Source of the DNA: an uncultured bacterium
Lineage (GTDB): Bacteria > Planctomycetota > UBA1135 > GCA-002686595
Length of the DNA: 64,000 nt
Direction of reading: 5' to 3'
Assembly: GCA_937905825.1 (NCBI GenBank)
Contig: CALCXM010000083.1
Location: forward strand, 62,001 to 126,000
The notes under the pieces were generated by a model. It saw only the letters and a program-made list of their open reading frames with translations, searched no databases and had not been told where the DNA came from. This document shows positions 25,885 to 35,392 of this stretch, piece by piece. Position 1 is the first letter of the stretch; each line of letters opens with the position of its first letter. Both the position numbers and the translations under genes were made by a program.

Positions 25885-26604
25885 TCAGCGAACTGCAGAC
25901 CCCATGCGCAACTCCAAGCCCCAGTCCGTCCCCGGGGTTTTCAGTTCGATTGAGCAACCCGCGACAACCGTGCCCCCATTGCCGCGAATCGGGCGCCAGG
26001 AGTCTTGAGTGGGCCGGTCCACCACGAGGTCCTTCGCCAAGCCCTGCACGAAGAGCCGCTCACAAATGGCGTCCGGCGATTCTTGTGCTGTGAACTCGGT
26101 GCTCACCAAGACTCTGCCGGTCTTGTGGGTGTGCGGATGCAAAGTGGTCGTGTTGGTGAGGATGCTGCCGGAACCAGGGAAGGCATCGGCACGCAGCACA
26201 CGCACGCGCGTCGGCGCGCTCTCGCAAGCGGTGACCTTCGAGGAAAGTCCCGGGGGCAAGCGCAGGCGCAGGACACTCGTGTGATTGACGAAGACGTGGG
26301 TGGCGCCACTCTTGGGTGCGCTCGGACCCGGGAAGATCCCGGCGATGTTTTGGGCCTTCAAGCGTTGGGAAAGCAACTGCCCGAGGTCGTGGGCGCTGGT
26401 CCCCTGGGCCAGATGCAAGCGCAGGTTGACGGCCCGCGGTTCCTGGTCCGGAAAGGTGGATTCCCAAAGGATCTCCACCATGGCTCCTCCTTCGGGTGAG
26501 ATGGCCCCCTCCAAGCTGAGCTGCACGAGGCTCTGGGCACGGGCCGAGAAGCCCGAAAGGATGAAGAACACGAGGATGAGCAGTTGGCGCAGGATGGGCA
26601 GCAT
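25885..26604 (-). CDS. Orphan secreted protein
   Basis: 239 residues with a signal peptide (LPILRQLLILVFFILSGFSARAQS). The rest looks beta-rich with a repeated strand-turn pattern, two Cys far apart and no recognised motif. Codon use is normal for the window. The palindromic motif at 26670-26694, shared with selD, lies 66-90 bases upstream. I do not recognise a family. Confidence 0.6.
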   Translation of the reverse strand: MLPILRQLLILVFFILSGFSARAQSLVQLSLEGAISPEGGAMVEILWESTFPDQEPRAVNLRLHLAQGTSAHDLGQLLSQRLKAQNIAGIFPGPSAPKSGATHVFVNHTSVLRLRLPPGLSSKVTACESAPTRVRVLRADAFPGSGSILTNTTTLHPHTHKTGRVLVSTEFTAQESPDAICERLFVQGLAKDLVVDRPTQDSWRPIRGNGGTVVAGCSIELKTPGTDWGLELRMGSAVR

Positions 26605-26669
26605 TCGATTCTCTCCGGAGTAAGGTCATGACGGGGACGACTGCGGGGCGCGACCCTTCCATGCTTCTA

Positions 26670-26694
26670 GGAAACATCTGATTCCCGTCGGGAA
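26670..26694 (-). promoter_or_regulatory. Palindromic motif, second copy (before the orphan secreted gene)
   Basis: GGAAACATCTGATTCCCGTCGGGAA (rendered as GGAAACATCTGA then TTCCCGTCGGGAA). The second half is a 13-base palindrome with a central T. Apart from an inserted CA and two single-base changes it equals the string before selD at 376-397, in the same orientation and at a similar distance from the start. Confidence 0.4.
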
Positions 26695-26753
26695 GTGGCC
26701 GGGCCTCTAGCCTGCTCCACGCTCGACGGCGGGGATCGGGGGATCTTCGACCC

Positions 26754-26782
26754 TCACCCTTAGCTCTCACCCTTAGCTCTCA
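26754..26782. repeat. 13-bp tandem repeat, 2.2 copies
   Basis: TCACCCTTAGCTC occurs twice in a row followed by TCA, between tRNA-Gln and the orphan secreted gene. Non-coding. No function evident. Confidence 0.7.
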
Positions 26783-26845
26783 GTAGTAGGCTGTTTCGGA
26801 CTCTCAACTTGACCCGGGCGCGCGAAAAACGCTCGGGAAGGAGAG

Positions 26846-26920
26846 TGGTTACCCCGCCAGGACTCGAACCTGAAATGTCTGGACCAAAACCAGATGTGTT
26901 GCCAATTACACCACGGGGTA
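26846..26920 (-). tRNA. tRNA-Gln (anticodon TTG)
   Basis: On the minus strand the acceptor arm TACCCCG pairs with CGGGGTA, followed by discriminator A and an encoded CCA. The D-arm is GTGT/ACAC, the anticodon arm is TCTGG-TTTTGGT-CCAGA with TTG at positions 34-36, and the T arm carries GGTTCGAGTCC. 75 bases including CCA. 78 bases downstream of cinA on the same strand, perhaps read through from tatC-cinA. Confidence 0.95.
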
Positions 26921-26998
26921 ACTGAGGGGCGAGAGCATATCAACGAGGGCGGCCCTGTCGAGTGTTTGGTGAAAAAATGCGCCCGGGAAAGGACTCCC

Positions 26999-28297
26999 TC
27001 AGGGATTTTTTTGGGTGCCTGGTCCCGCCAAGCGAGCCACCAGTGCACGGCGGGCCAACTCGCAGGCGCTGGTGGCTGCCCAGTCGCGAATCAGGTCCCG
27101 GCCGCGGTCGGGAAAGCGCAACTCGTGGCTCTGCACGTACCCGTCGATGGCGACACCGATGTAGACCAAGCCCACGGGCTTTTCCTCGCTGCCGCCACCG
27201 GGGCCGGCGACTCCCGAGGTGGACACCGCCAGGCGCGCACCGCAGGCCTTGGCGGCCCCCAAAGCCATGGCTTCCACCACCGGGCCCGAGACGGCACCGT
27301 GAGCATCCAGGAGTTCCTGAGGCACTCCAAGGCGATCGCGCTTGGCGTTGTTGGAGTAGGTCACGAAGCCTTCGAGGAAGACGTCGCTGATGCCCGCTTG
27401 AGCCACAAGCCGCGAAGCGATCTCGCCACCGGTGCAGGACTCGGCGCAGGCGAAGGTCACGGACTCCTTCATCAAGAGCTGCCCCAAGGCCAGGGCCGTG
27501 CTGGGGTCTTGTCGGGAGAAGATCGCGGGGGCGAAGCGCGTCTCGAACTCGGCCACGCGGGCCTCGAAGACGCGCATTGATTCGTGGCCGGCTGGGCCGG
27601 AGTCTTCGATGCGCACCTTGAGCACGCGACCGCTGGCGCAGACCCCCATGCGGGGCATCGCCGCCCGCTCCATCCAAGGTCCCACCTCCGCAGCGAAATC
27701 GCTCTCGGACACGCCAAACAGGTGAAAGCTCGCCATGCGCGGTTCGGGGACCGCGGGGAAGGTCGCGCGCAGGAAGGGCACGAGTTCTGTTTCGAACATG
27801 GCGTGCAACTCCCGCGGCGGACCGGGGAAGCTCGCCATCCAGGCGCCCCCGGGATGCTGTATGCGGAAACCAGGGGCCGTGCCGAAGTTGTTCTGCAAGA
27901 CGGCGGCTCCGGCGGGGAAGAGCGCTTGGCGTTTGTTCGATTCGTTCATCGTGCGACCGAAGCTCTCGAAGAGCCGCGTCAACCAATCGACTACCGCTTG
28001 ATCGAGCACGAGCTCCACGCCCATGGCACGCGCCACCGCGTGGCGCGTCAGGTCGTCCAAAGTGGGACCCAAGCCACCCGTGGTCAGGACCAGATCCATC
28101 TTGCGACCTTGGACTGCGAGGGCCTCGACGATTTGGTCCTCGTGGTCCCCGAGCAAGGTGATGTTGACCACCTCCCAGCCAAGGGCCCAGAGCCGTTCCG
28201 AAAGCCAGGCGGAGTTGGTGTCGAGCTGTTGGCCATTCAACAGCTCATCGCCGATCGCGATCAGGGCCACCTTGGGGCGCGGGATTCCGTCGGTCAT
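26999..28297 (-). CDS. cinA: CinA family protein / nicotinamide-nucleotide amidohydrolase
   Basis: Two-domain CinA of 432 residues. The N-terminal MoCF/MoaB-like domain has GDELLNGQQLDTNSAWLS and TTGGLGPTLDDLTRHAVA; the C-terminal PncC-type amidohydrolase domain (from about 265) has CAESCTGGEIASRL, EGFVTYSNNAKRDRLGV and TSGVAGPGGGSEEKPVGLVYIG. PncC deamidates nicotinamide mononucleotide for NAD recycling; the N-terminal domain can act on ADP-ribose. ATGA overlap with tatC upstream. Confidence 0.93.
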   Translation of the reverse strand: MTDGIPRPKVALIAIGDELLNGQQLDTNSAWLSERLWALGWEVVNITLLGDHEDQIVEALAVQGRKMDLVLTTGGLGPTLDDLTRHAVARAMGVELVLDQAVVDWLTRLFESFGRTMNESNKRQALFPAGAAVLQNNFGTAPGFRIQHPGGAWMASFPGPPRELHAMFETELVPFLRATFPAVPEPRMASFHLFGVSESDFAAEVGPWMERAAMPRMGVCASGRVLKVRIEDSGPAGHESMRVFEARVAEFETRFAPAIFSRQDPSTALALGQLLMKESVTFACAESCTGGEIASRLVAQAGISDVFLEGFVTYSNNAKRDRLGVPQELLDAHGAVSGPVVEAMALGAAKACGARLAVSTSGVAGPGGGSEEKPVGLVYIGVAIDGYVQSHELRFPDRGRDLIRDWAATSACELARRALVARLAGPGTQKNP

Positions 28298-29196
28298 GTG
28301 GAGGTCACTCCTGTTTCCTCCGCATGCTGCTTTGCCGTCAGCTTGGCCAGCAGAATGCCGACCTCATAGAGCACGGCCATGGGACCCGCCATCATGATTT
28401 GGGTGTAGGGATCCGGCGGCGTGATGACCGCCGCGATCACCAGGGCCCCCACGATGAAGTGGCCGCGATAGGTGGAGTAGAACTTCGGCTCGATGATTCC
28501 AGCTCGACTGAGAGCCATCATCAGGATCGGCAACTGGAACACCACCCCCATGCCGAGCGCCAGGCTCGTGAGGAAGGTGAAGTACTCAGAGACTTCCGCA
28601 TCGTGCCGCAAGAGCTCCAACCCCATCTTGGAGATGAAGTAGTAAGCGTAGGGAACCAAGTAGATGTAGCCGAAGATGGCCCCACCGAAAAACAGCCCCA
28701 CGCTCGCTGGGAAGTACTTGTAGACCGCGCGCTTCTCCTCCCGATACAGCCCGGCTGCGATGAAGCCCCATACCTGCCAGAGCACGAAGGGGCCCCCCAG
28801 GAACATGGCCGCATAGCCGCAGGATTGGAGATAGAAGAAGAAGGTGCCCGTGCCGCTGTTGACTCGCATGGTCTTGACCGGGTCCCTCATCTTCGAGAGC
28901 TCCACCTCCCCATCGAAGAAGCGTTCCTTGCGCGCATCCAGGGTCGGCTCGCCATTCGCGAAGAGCTTCGTTTTCTCGATCTCAAAGAGGTCATCGTTCA
29001 GCCAAGGCCGAGCCTTCTCTTCGAAAGGAGCCAGGGCGATTTCCACCACCTCGTTCTGGAAGGTCCAGGCGAAGATGAACACGGCGGTGAAGGCAATCGC
29101 CGAGCGAATCAATCGCACGCGCAACTCGTCCAGGTGCTCGCCGAGGGTCATGCGGCTGTCGTCTAGCTCTGCGTCGTTGGGATCAGGCTGGTCCAT
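28294..29196 (-). CDS. tatC: Sec-independent protein translocase TatC with long first periplasmic loop
   Basis: Core of the twin-arginine translocase in the inner membrane. The N-terminal motif is MTLGEHLDELRVRLIRS, followed by about six membrane segments, with GFIAAGLYREEKRAVYKYFP and ITPPDPYTQIMMAGPMAVLYEVGI as typical TatC stretches. About 300 residues against about 250 for E. coli: the extra 45 or so, charged, lie between the first and second membrane segments. The ATG at 29196 (MDQPD) is preferred to the TTG at 29211. No TatA or TatB gene nearby. Confidence 0.93.
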   Translation of the reverse strand: MDQPDPNDAELDDSRMTLGEHLDELRVRLIRSAIAFTAVFIFAWTFQNEVVEIALAPFEEKARPWLNDDLFEIEKTKLFANGEPTLDARKERFFDGEVELSKMRDPVKTMRVNSGTGTFFFYLQSCGYAAMFLGGPFVLWQVWGFIAAGLYREEKRAVYKYFPASVGLFFGGAIFGYIYLVPYAYYFISKMGLELLRHDAEVSEYFTFLTSLALGMGVVFQLPILMMALSRAGIIEPKFYSTYRGHFIVGALVIAAVITPPDPYTQIMMAGPMAVLYEVGILLAKLTAKQHAEETGVTST

Positions 29197-29270
29197 CAGT
29201 CGAGGTGGCAAACGAGGTGGTCCATCGAGCGCTGAGGATCGGGGCGGATGCAGCCCCAGAATTGCGCAGC

Positions 29271-29315
29271 GAAAAAGGAGATGGCGGGCGAAGCCCGAAG
29301 ACTTCGCCCGCCATC
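29271..29315 (-). terminator. Intrinsic terminator after the coiled-coil/BRCT gene
   Basis: GATGGCGGGCGAAG and CTTCGCCCGCCATC make a perfect 14-bp stem with an eight-base loop. On the minus strand it is followed by CTCCTTTTTC, a proper U tract. It ends the gene at 29384-30670 and isolates tatC-cinA from it. Confidence 0.9.
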
Positions 29316-29383
29316 ATGAACGATCAGGTCGGTCGGGGAAAGGGCCGCAGCCGTCCCGTTCGACTTGGTCTCTTAAGATCCAA

Positions 29384-30670
29384 CTAGTTCGACTTGCGGA
29401 AGTAGTCGGTGACCAACTTGAGAGGCACGATCCGAACACCCATGGCCTGAGCTTCCTTGTAGATAGGACTGTCAGAGGGCTGCAAGGGATCGTCGAGGGG
29501 CTCGCCGTCAGCGTCGGTGTACATCTCGGCGCCCACGATCAGGTAGTCCGTGGTCTTGTCGAGCCGGGCCTGAGCGTTGATGTTGATGCCTTCGAGCAGA
29601 GCGCGCAGCTCAGCTTTGTTGTAGGTGCCGGTGAAGCGACCGAGCAAAACCGCGTTGCGCAATCCCGTGGGATCGTACAGCGGGTTGAAGATGACGTCAC
29701 CAGCGGTGGGCGGATCGAAGGGATCGCGAACGTCCACGATCTTGACTTCGCTCATGCCGTCCATGACGTTGAGCACTTCACAGTAGGCCTTGACCGTGTT
29801 GTCCCCGGTACGACCGTCGACGATCGAGAAGCGCATGCCACCGTAGAGGCGATTGGACTTGCCGAGGTTGATGTAGGCCAAACCGAGTTTTTCGGAGACG
29901 TCCAGGATCTGGCCGTCGGCGCGCTCGGGCTCACGGGACCAGGCGAGGCGCCTGGTCATCGTTTCGAGGCGTGTGGTGTAGACAGCGTCGCGGTCGCGTG
30001 ACTGCTGCTTGATCGTGCCCACTTCGCCGCTCTTCGCGGTCAGCTGACGCAGGGTCTCCTGAGCAGTCGCACGAGCGTCAGCGAGCTGGCTCTCGAGCCC
30101 GTCCACCGTGTCGGCAGCGGCCTGCGTGTCGTCGGAGATCTGTCCCCGTAGACGCTGAATCTCAGATTCCTTCTCCGAGGAGATGGTCGCCAAGCTGGCG
30201 GCACCAGCGGCGATCTCGCCTTTCATGCCCTCCACCTGTGCTTTCAGGGTGCGGACCTCAGCGATGAGTGCATTGCGCTCTTCGCCGGCGCGCTTGATCA
30301 TGGACTGCATGTCCGTGACCGAAGCCTCGTTGTTGTTGAAGGCGTCCTTGAACTGAGTCAAGCCCTCTTCAGCCTCCGCGACGATCGTGTGCGGGGAAGC
30401 CAAAGTCTTGTCGTACCAGCCCAGGAGCTTGGAGAGCTGACGGCCGTAGTCCACTTCTGCGTCGTACTTGGTGTCGGCAGACTGTTTGGCCTCAATCGCG
30501 GTCACGACTTTCTTCTTCTCGACCTCTAGTTCACCGTCGAAGACGAACACCATCGCGAGGGAGGCGAAGAAAGCGATCATCACGACAATAATCCAGGTGA
30601 TGCTGACGCGGGCTGCGCCGCGGCGGGTGCGGTTCATCATTCGTGGGGTTCTGTTGGCACTGGGCAGCAC
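29384..30670 (-). CDS. Membrane-anchored coiled-coil protein with C-terminal BRCT-like domain
   Basis: 428 residues. One membrane segment (about 22-44) follows a basic N-terminus; residues about 50-245 are a long Ala/Glu/Gln-rich coiled coil; about 250-335 is a beta-rich module (DGQILDVSEKLGLAYINLG, RLYGGMRFSI) resembling small barrels of flagellar FlgT-C type; and residues 339-428 match the BRCT pattern: LLGRFTGTYNKAELRALLEG, RLDKTTDYLIVG, then SPIYKEAQAMGVRIVPLKLV. BRCT domains in bacteria are best known from DNA ligase LigA. GTG at 30670 has GGGAG in front; ATG at 30640 is the alternative. The domain call is by eye. Confidence 0.7.
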   Translation of the reverse strand: MLPSANRTPRMMNRTRRGAARVSITWIIVVMIAFFASLAMVFVFDGELEVEKKKVVTAIEAKQSADTKYDAEVDYGRQLSKLLGWYDKTLASPHTIVAEAEEGLTQFKDAFNNNEASVTDMQSMIKRAGEERNALIAEVRTLKAQVEGMKGEIAAGAASLATISSEKESEIQRLRGQISDDTQAAADTVDGLESQLADARATAQETLRQLTAKSGEVGTIKQQSRDRDAVYTTRLETMTRRLAWSREPERADGQILDVSEKLGLAYINLGKSNRLYGGMRFSIVDGRTGDNTVKAYCEVLNVMDGMSEVKIVDVRDPFDPPTAGDVIFNPLYDPTGLRNAVLLGRFTGTYNKAELRALLEGININAQARLDKTTDYLIVGAEMYTDADGEPLDDPLQPSDSPIYKEAQAMGVRIVPLKLVTDYFRKSN

Positions 30671-30825
30671 ACTTGCGCTCCCGAGGCGGGGTGTCTCGAT
30701 GAAGTGAGAGGGACAGTCGAGGCCGAGAATCTACGACCATCAATGAAGCGGGAGAGCTGGGGGCCATCTCGCGGGACAAGGTGATAACCGACGGGGAGGG
30801 GGGGCGGCAAGGGAAATTAGCGACC

Positions 30826-30853
30826 TTGACCCGTCTCCATCGTCCCGTAGGCT
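30826..30853 (+). promoter_or_regulatory. Sigma-70-type promoter before coaE
   Basis: TTGACC, a 16-base spacer and TAGGCT; the same -10 box and spacing as at 24131. The predicted transcription start falls at about 30860, directly before an in-frame GTG at 30861. Confidence 0.55.
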
Positions 30854-30926
30854 GTCGCCAGTGGGGATGCAGTGCCTACCCGGACCCCCCGGACGGGTTT
30901 CGCTTCCATCGCAGACAGCCTTTCGA

Positions 30927-31571
30927 ATGAGCACCGAAACTTCAGATTGCCCGTCTCCCCCGCCCGCCGTGATCGGTGTCCTGGGAGGCATTGCCTCGGG
31001 AAAATCCTACGTGGCGGAGCTCCTGGCGGGGTCGGAGGGCCTGGTGCTCAACGCGGACACGATCGCCCGGGAGGTGCTCCTGACCCCGGAAACCTCCACG
31101 TGGCTCGCCAATTCCTTCGGGCCGCAAGTGCTCGGCGTGGATGGCCGGGCCAATCGCGAAGCCCTCGGCGCCCTCGTTTTTTCTGATTCCGGGGCTCGAG
31201 AAAAATTGGAAGGGTGGATCCTTCCGGTCGTTCGTGAAAGACTACGCGCAGGCCTAGCCGAGGCGCGCACCACTGGGAGCTCGCCGATCGTGCTCGACGT
31301 ACCTTTGTTGCTCGAACATGAAGCGGACCACGGCCTGACCAAAGAGTGCGACTTTTTGGTTTACATCGAGACCGATGCTGAAGACCGCGACCGGCGTGCG
31401 CAAGAGCGCCGAGGGTGGTCCGCCGGCGAAGTCGCCCGCAGGGAACGTGCTCAAATCCCCCTCGAGGAAAAGAAAGCCCGAGCCCAATACGTCGTCGAGA
31501 ATCGCGCCGGAATCGCGGAGCTGCAAGCCCGCGTGAGCGAGATCCTCGAAGCGGAAAATCTCCCCCACTAA
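30927..31571 (+). CDS. coaE: Dephospho-CoA kinase
   Basis: Last step of coenzyme A synthesis. P-loop GVLGGIASGKSYVAELL, LNADTIAREVL (catalytic Asp), IVLDVPLLLEHEADHGL and the lid RDRRAQERRGW. The ATG at 30927 gives 214 residues, a normal length. An in-frame GTG at 30861, exactly at the predicted transcription start, would add 22 Pro-rich residues if the mRNA is leaderless; neither start has a clear ribosome binding site. Precedes rho in the same direction. Confidence 0.92.
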   Translation: MSTETSDCPSPPPAVIGVLGGIASGKSYVAELLAGSEGLVLNADTIAREVLLTPETSTWLANSFGPQVLGVDGRANREALGALVFSDSGAREKLEGWILPVVRERLRAGLAEARTTGSSPIVLDVPLLLEHEADHGLTKECDFLVYIETDAEDRDRRAQERRGWSAGEVARRERAQIPLEEKKARAQYVVENRAGIAELQARVSEILEAENLPH

Positions 31572-31646
31572 GCCCGCAGCAATCGTCCGAGCTGATCCAA
31601 CCAGTCTCGGCGCGCACCGCGATCTAACTTCTCTCTTCATTCATCC

Positions 31647-33107
<1,461 letters not shown>

Positions 33108-33119
33108 GCGGGACGTAGC

Positions 33120-34397
33120 TTGCACGTCCTCGTCGTCACGGACCGCTGGGATTTGATCGGCGGTTCGGAGCGCTACGCCCGCGATGTCGTGAGTGGCCTC
33201 AGGGCCCGGGGCATTCGGGTGCGCGTGCTTTGCCGGGCGGGGGCGAACGAGCCAGGGAATGATCTGCCGGTCCCCGGGGGCCCGACCGCGGGCAGCGGCC
33301 TTCTCATTCCAGTGCTCACGTGCCCTGGTCTTGGCGAGGCGGGGCTTGGCAAGCGAGGGCTGCGCCTCGAGCACGTGATCCAAATCCGCGAGGCCATGGA
33401 AGGCTGCACTCACACGCTGCTGCTCTCGCGGGTTGCCATGGGCGCCCTAGCCCTCTTGCTCAAGGGCCCACCTCTGTTGCGCTTCGTCCAAGACCACACG
33501 CTGTTCTGCCCGGGCCTGAACAAGCTGCGAGCGGACCATCGGGCCTGCGAGGAACCTTTGGGGCTCGCCTGCTTGCGAAACTACTGGCTCGCTGACGGCT
33601 GTTCGGGGCAGCGGGTCCAGGGAATGCCTTCGCTCTTGCGCCCCTTGAAAGCCCTGCGACGCGCATGGCAGGAATTGCTTTTGCTCAAGGGAGCGCGGAG
33701 TTTGATCGTCGCCTCTGAGTACATGAGCAGCGAATTGCAACGGGCTGGGTTGCCCGCGGAGCGCATCGACGTCATCCCGTACTTCACGCGCTCAGGCACG
33801 GCAGCGATCGAACCAGCGGGGTTGTCCTTGAAGGTCGCGGCCTTCTGGGCGGGCGCGGAGACCTTCAAGCTCTTCACTCCCGCGCGGCTTGTGCTGCCCG
33901 ACAAGGGAGTCGACTACTTGCTAACGGCGCTCGGCCAACTCCCCCAGGAAGCCAAGCTCGTGATCGCCGGCAACGGACCCGCCCTCGCGTGGCTCGAGCG
34001 CAAGGCGCATGAAGAAGGTTTGTCTGGGCGCGTGCACTTCAACGCTTGGACTTCCGCCGAAGAGATCGAGGGCCTGTACGCCGCTTGCGACTTGGTCGTG
34101 TTCCCGTCTATCTGGAATGAGCCGTTCGGGCTCGTCGGCATCGAAGCCATGGCTCACCGCAAGCCCGTGGTGGCCTTCGATGTGGGTGGCGTCCGCGAAT
34201 GGCTGCGACCGGAGGAAACAGGGCTCTTGGTGACGGTGCGGGACGCGCACGCCTTGGCTTTGGCGGTCGATGAACTGCGCAGGGATCCAGCACGTCGGGA
34301 ACGCTTCGGCGATGCGGGGCTTCGGCGCGTTCAGAAACTCTTCTCGGCGGACGCGCATTTGGACAAGTTGGAGCGGCGGCTCGAGAGTTTGGGCTAG
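33120..34397 (+). CDS. Glycosyltransferase family 4 protein
   Basis: 425 residues, two Rossmann domains of the GT-B fold: N-terminal VVTDRWDLIGGSERYARDVVSGL and C-terminal LFTPARLVLPDKGVDYLLTAL, with the donor-site stretch FPSIWNEPFGLVGIEAMAHRKPVVAFDVGG. Starts at TTG 12 bases after rho. Convergent with two glycosyltransferase genes across the 24-bp repeat. Likely assembles surface polysaccharide; sugar unknown. Confidence 0.88.
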   Translation: MHVLVVTDRWDLIGGSERYARDVVSGLRARGIRVRVLCRAGANEPGNDLPVPGGPTAGSGLLIPVLTCPGLGEAGLGKRGLRLEHVIQIREAMEGCTHTLLLSRVAMGALALLLKGPPLLRFVQDHTLFCPGLNKLRADHRACEEPLGLACLRNYWLADGCSGQRVQGMPSLLRPLKALRRAWQELLLLKGARSLIVASEYMSSELQRAGLPAERIDVIPYFTRSGTAAIEPAGLSLKVAAFWAGAETFKLFTPARLVLPDKGVDYLLTALGQLPQEAKLVIAGNGPALAWLERKAHEEGLSGRVHFNAWTSAEEIEGLYAACDLVVFPSIWNEPFGLVGIEAMAHRKPVVAFDVGGVREWLRPEETGLLVTVRDAHALALAVDELRRDPARRERFGDAGLRRVQKLFSADAHLDKLERRLESLG

Positions 34398-34428
34398 CAG
34401 GGTCTGGATTGGGACCAAGCTTGCGCAC

Positions 34429-34524
34429 AGTCTCTCTACCTATCGAGCTCATGGTCCCTCTACCTACCGAGCTCATGGTCCCTCTACCTACCGAGCTCAC
34501 GGTCCCTCTACCTACCGAGCTCAC
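34429..34524. repeat. 24-bp tandem repeat, four copies
   Basis: Unit GGTCCCTCTACCTACCGAGCTCA plus T or C, with copies at 34429 (diverged), 34453, 34477 and 34501. It fills the gap between convergent glycosyltransferase genes; the last unit contains the stop codon and last codons of the minus-strand gene, so the array looks like duplications of that gene's 3' end. Copies 2-4 are nearly identical, which suggests recent expansion. Confidence 0.95.
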
Positions 34525-35392
34525 GCTCGAGGGCCAATGCCAGCCAAAGCAGCTCCTCGCGCTCCTCGCAAACCGTGTGCTCGAGGGCGCATGCCGCAAG
34601 TTGATTGAGGTTGGCTTGCAAGTCTTCCGGCCCAAGATGCTTCCAAGCGAAGAGCATCCGATTCCTTTCGATGGCGGCGCGCACCAAGGGGTCGGGCACG
34701 TGCTTGCCGAGCGTCCCGCGATGATGATGTTCCGCCACGGCGCGTGGATCCACAAGCACCTGGCGCCCCGCCCGCAGGGCCGTATGGCCGTGATCCACAT
34801 CCTCCCAATAGAACGGCTCGAAACGAACATCGAAGGGCGCTTTCAGGAACTCGGCGCGCCGCAGCAAGCAGGCCCCGCCCAGAGCAAAGGCCACGGGAAT
34901 GCCCGCGGGATAACGGGGATGCGCGTGACCGGGAAGTAGTTCGAGCGCCATGCGCTGCAAACGGGGAATGCCCTGCTCCAGCACCAGTTCCGGCAAGGAC
35001 TCCGCCGTGTCCGTTTCCCCGTTCAACAGGACGTAAGGCGCCACCGCCCAGACCTTCTGGGATTGTTCCAGGGTCTCTTGCAGAAAGTCGAGGCAACCCG
35101 CTCGCAAGCGCACATCCGGATTCATCAAGAAGAGCAACTCGTGCTTGGCCGCTTTGGCCCCAGCCAGTGCTGAAGCTGCGAAGCCCATGTTTTTGGGGTT
35201 CACGATGTGCTGGGCCCCCGGCGCGTTGAGCGCGATCCATTCAGCCAGCGCCCCAGAGCCCGTGTCGTCCACCAAGAGCACTTCGTCGCCCGCCGAACGG
35301 GATTGCAGTTCCGCGGCCAAGGACCCCAAGGCCCCGTCCAAGAGGTCTCCGTCCGCCAGGGTTGGAATCACGATGCTGATCGGTTGACTCAT
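34508..35392 (-). CDS. Glycosyltransferase family 2 protein
   Basis: 294 residues, GT-A fold: ISIVIPTLADGDLLDGALGSL, EVLLVDDTGS, NPKNMGFAASALAGAKAAKHELLFLMNPDV (the DxD-like position is NPDV, as in rhamnosyltransferase-type GT2) and FEPFYWEDVDHGHTALRAG (catalytic-base region). The last codons lie in the 24-bp repeat array. ATGA overlap with the coiled-coil glycosyltransferase upstream. Confidence 0.9.
   Translation of the reverse strand: MSQPISIVIPTLADGDLLDGALGSLAAELQSRSAGDEVLLVDDTGSGALAEWIALNAPGAQHIVNPKNMGFAASALAGAKAAKHELLFLMNPDVRLRAGCLDFLQETLEQSQKVWAVAPYVLLNGETDTAESLPELVLEQGIPRLQRMALELLPGHAHPRYPAGIPVAFALGGACLLRRAEFLKAPFDVRFEPFYWEDVDHGHTALRAGRQVLVDPRAVAEHHHRGTLGKHVPDPLVRAAIERNRMLFAWKHLGPEDLQANLNQLAACALEHTVCEEREELLWLALALERELGR

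Noticed and set aside
34429-34524. Repeat array as a CRISPR
   Set aside because: Units are contiguous without spacers and include a gene's stop codon; no cas gene nearby.
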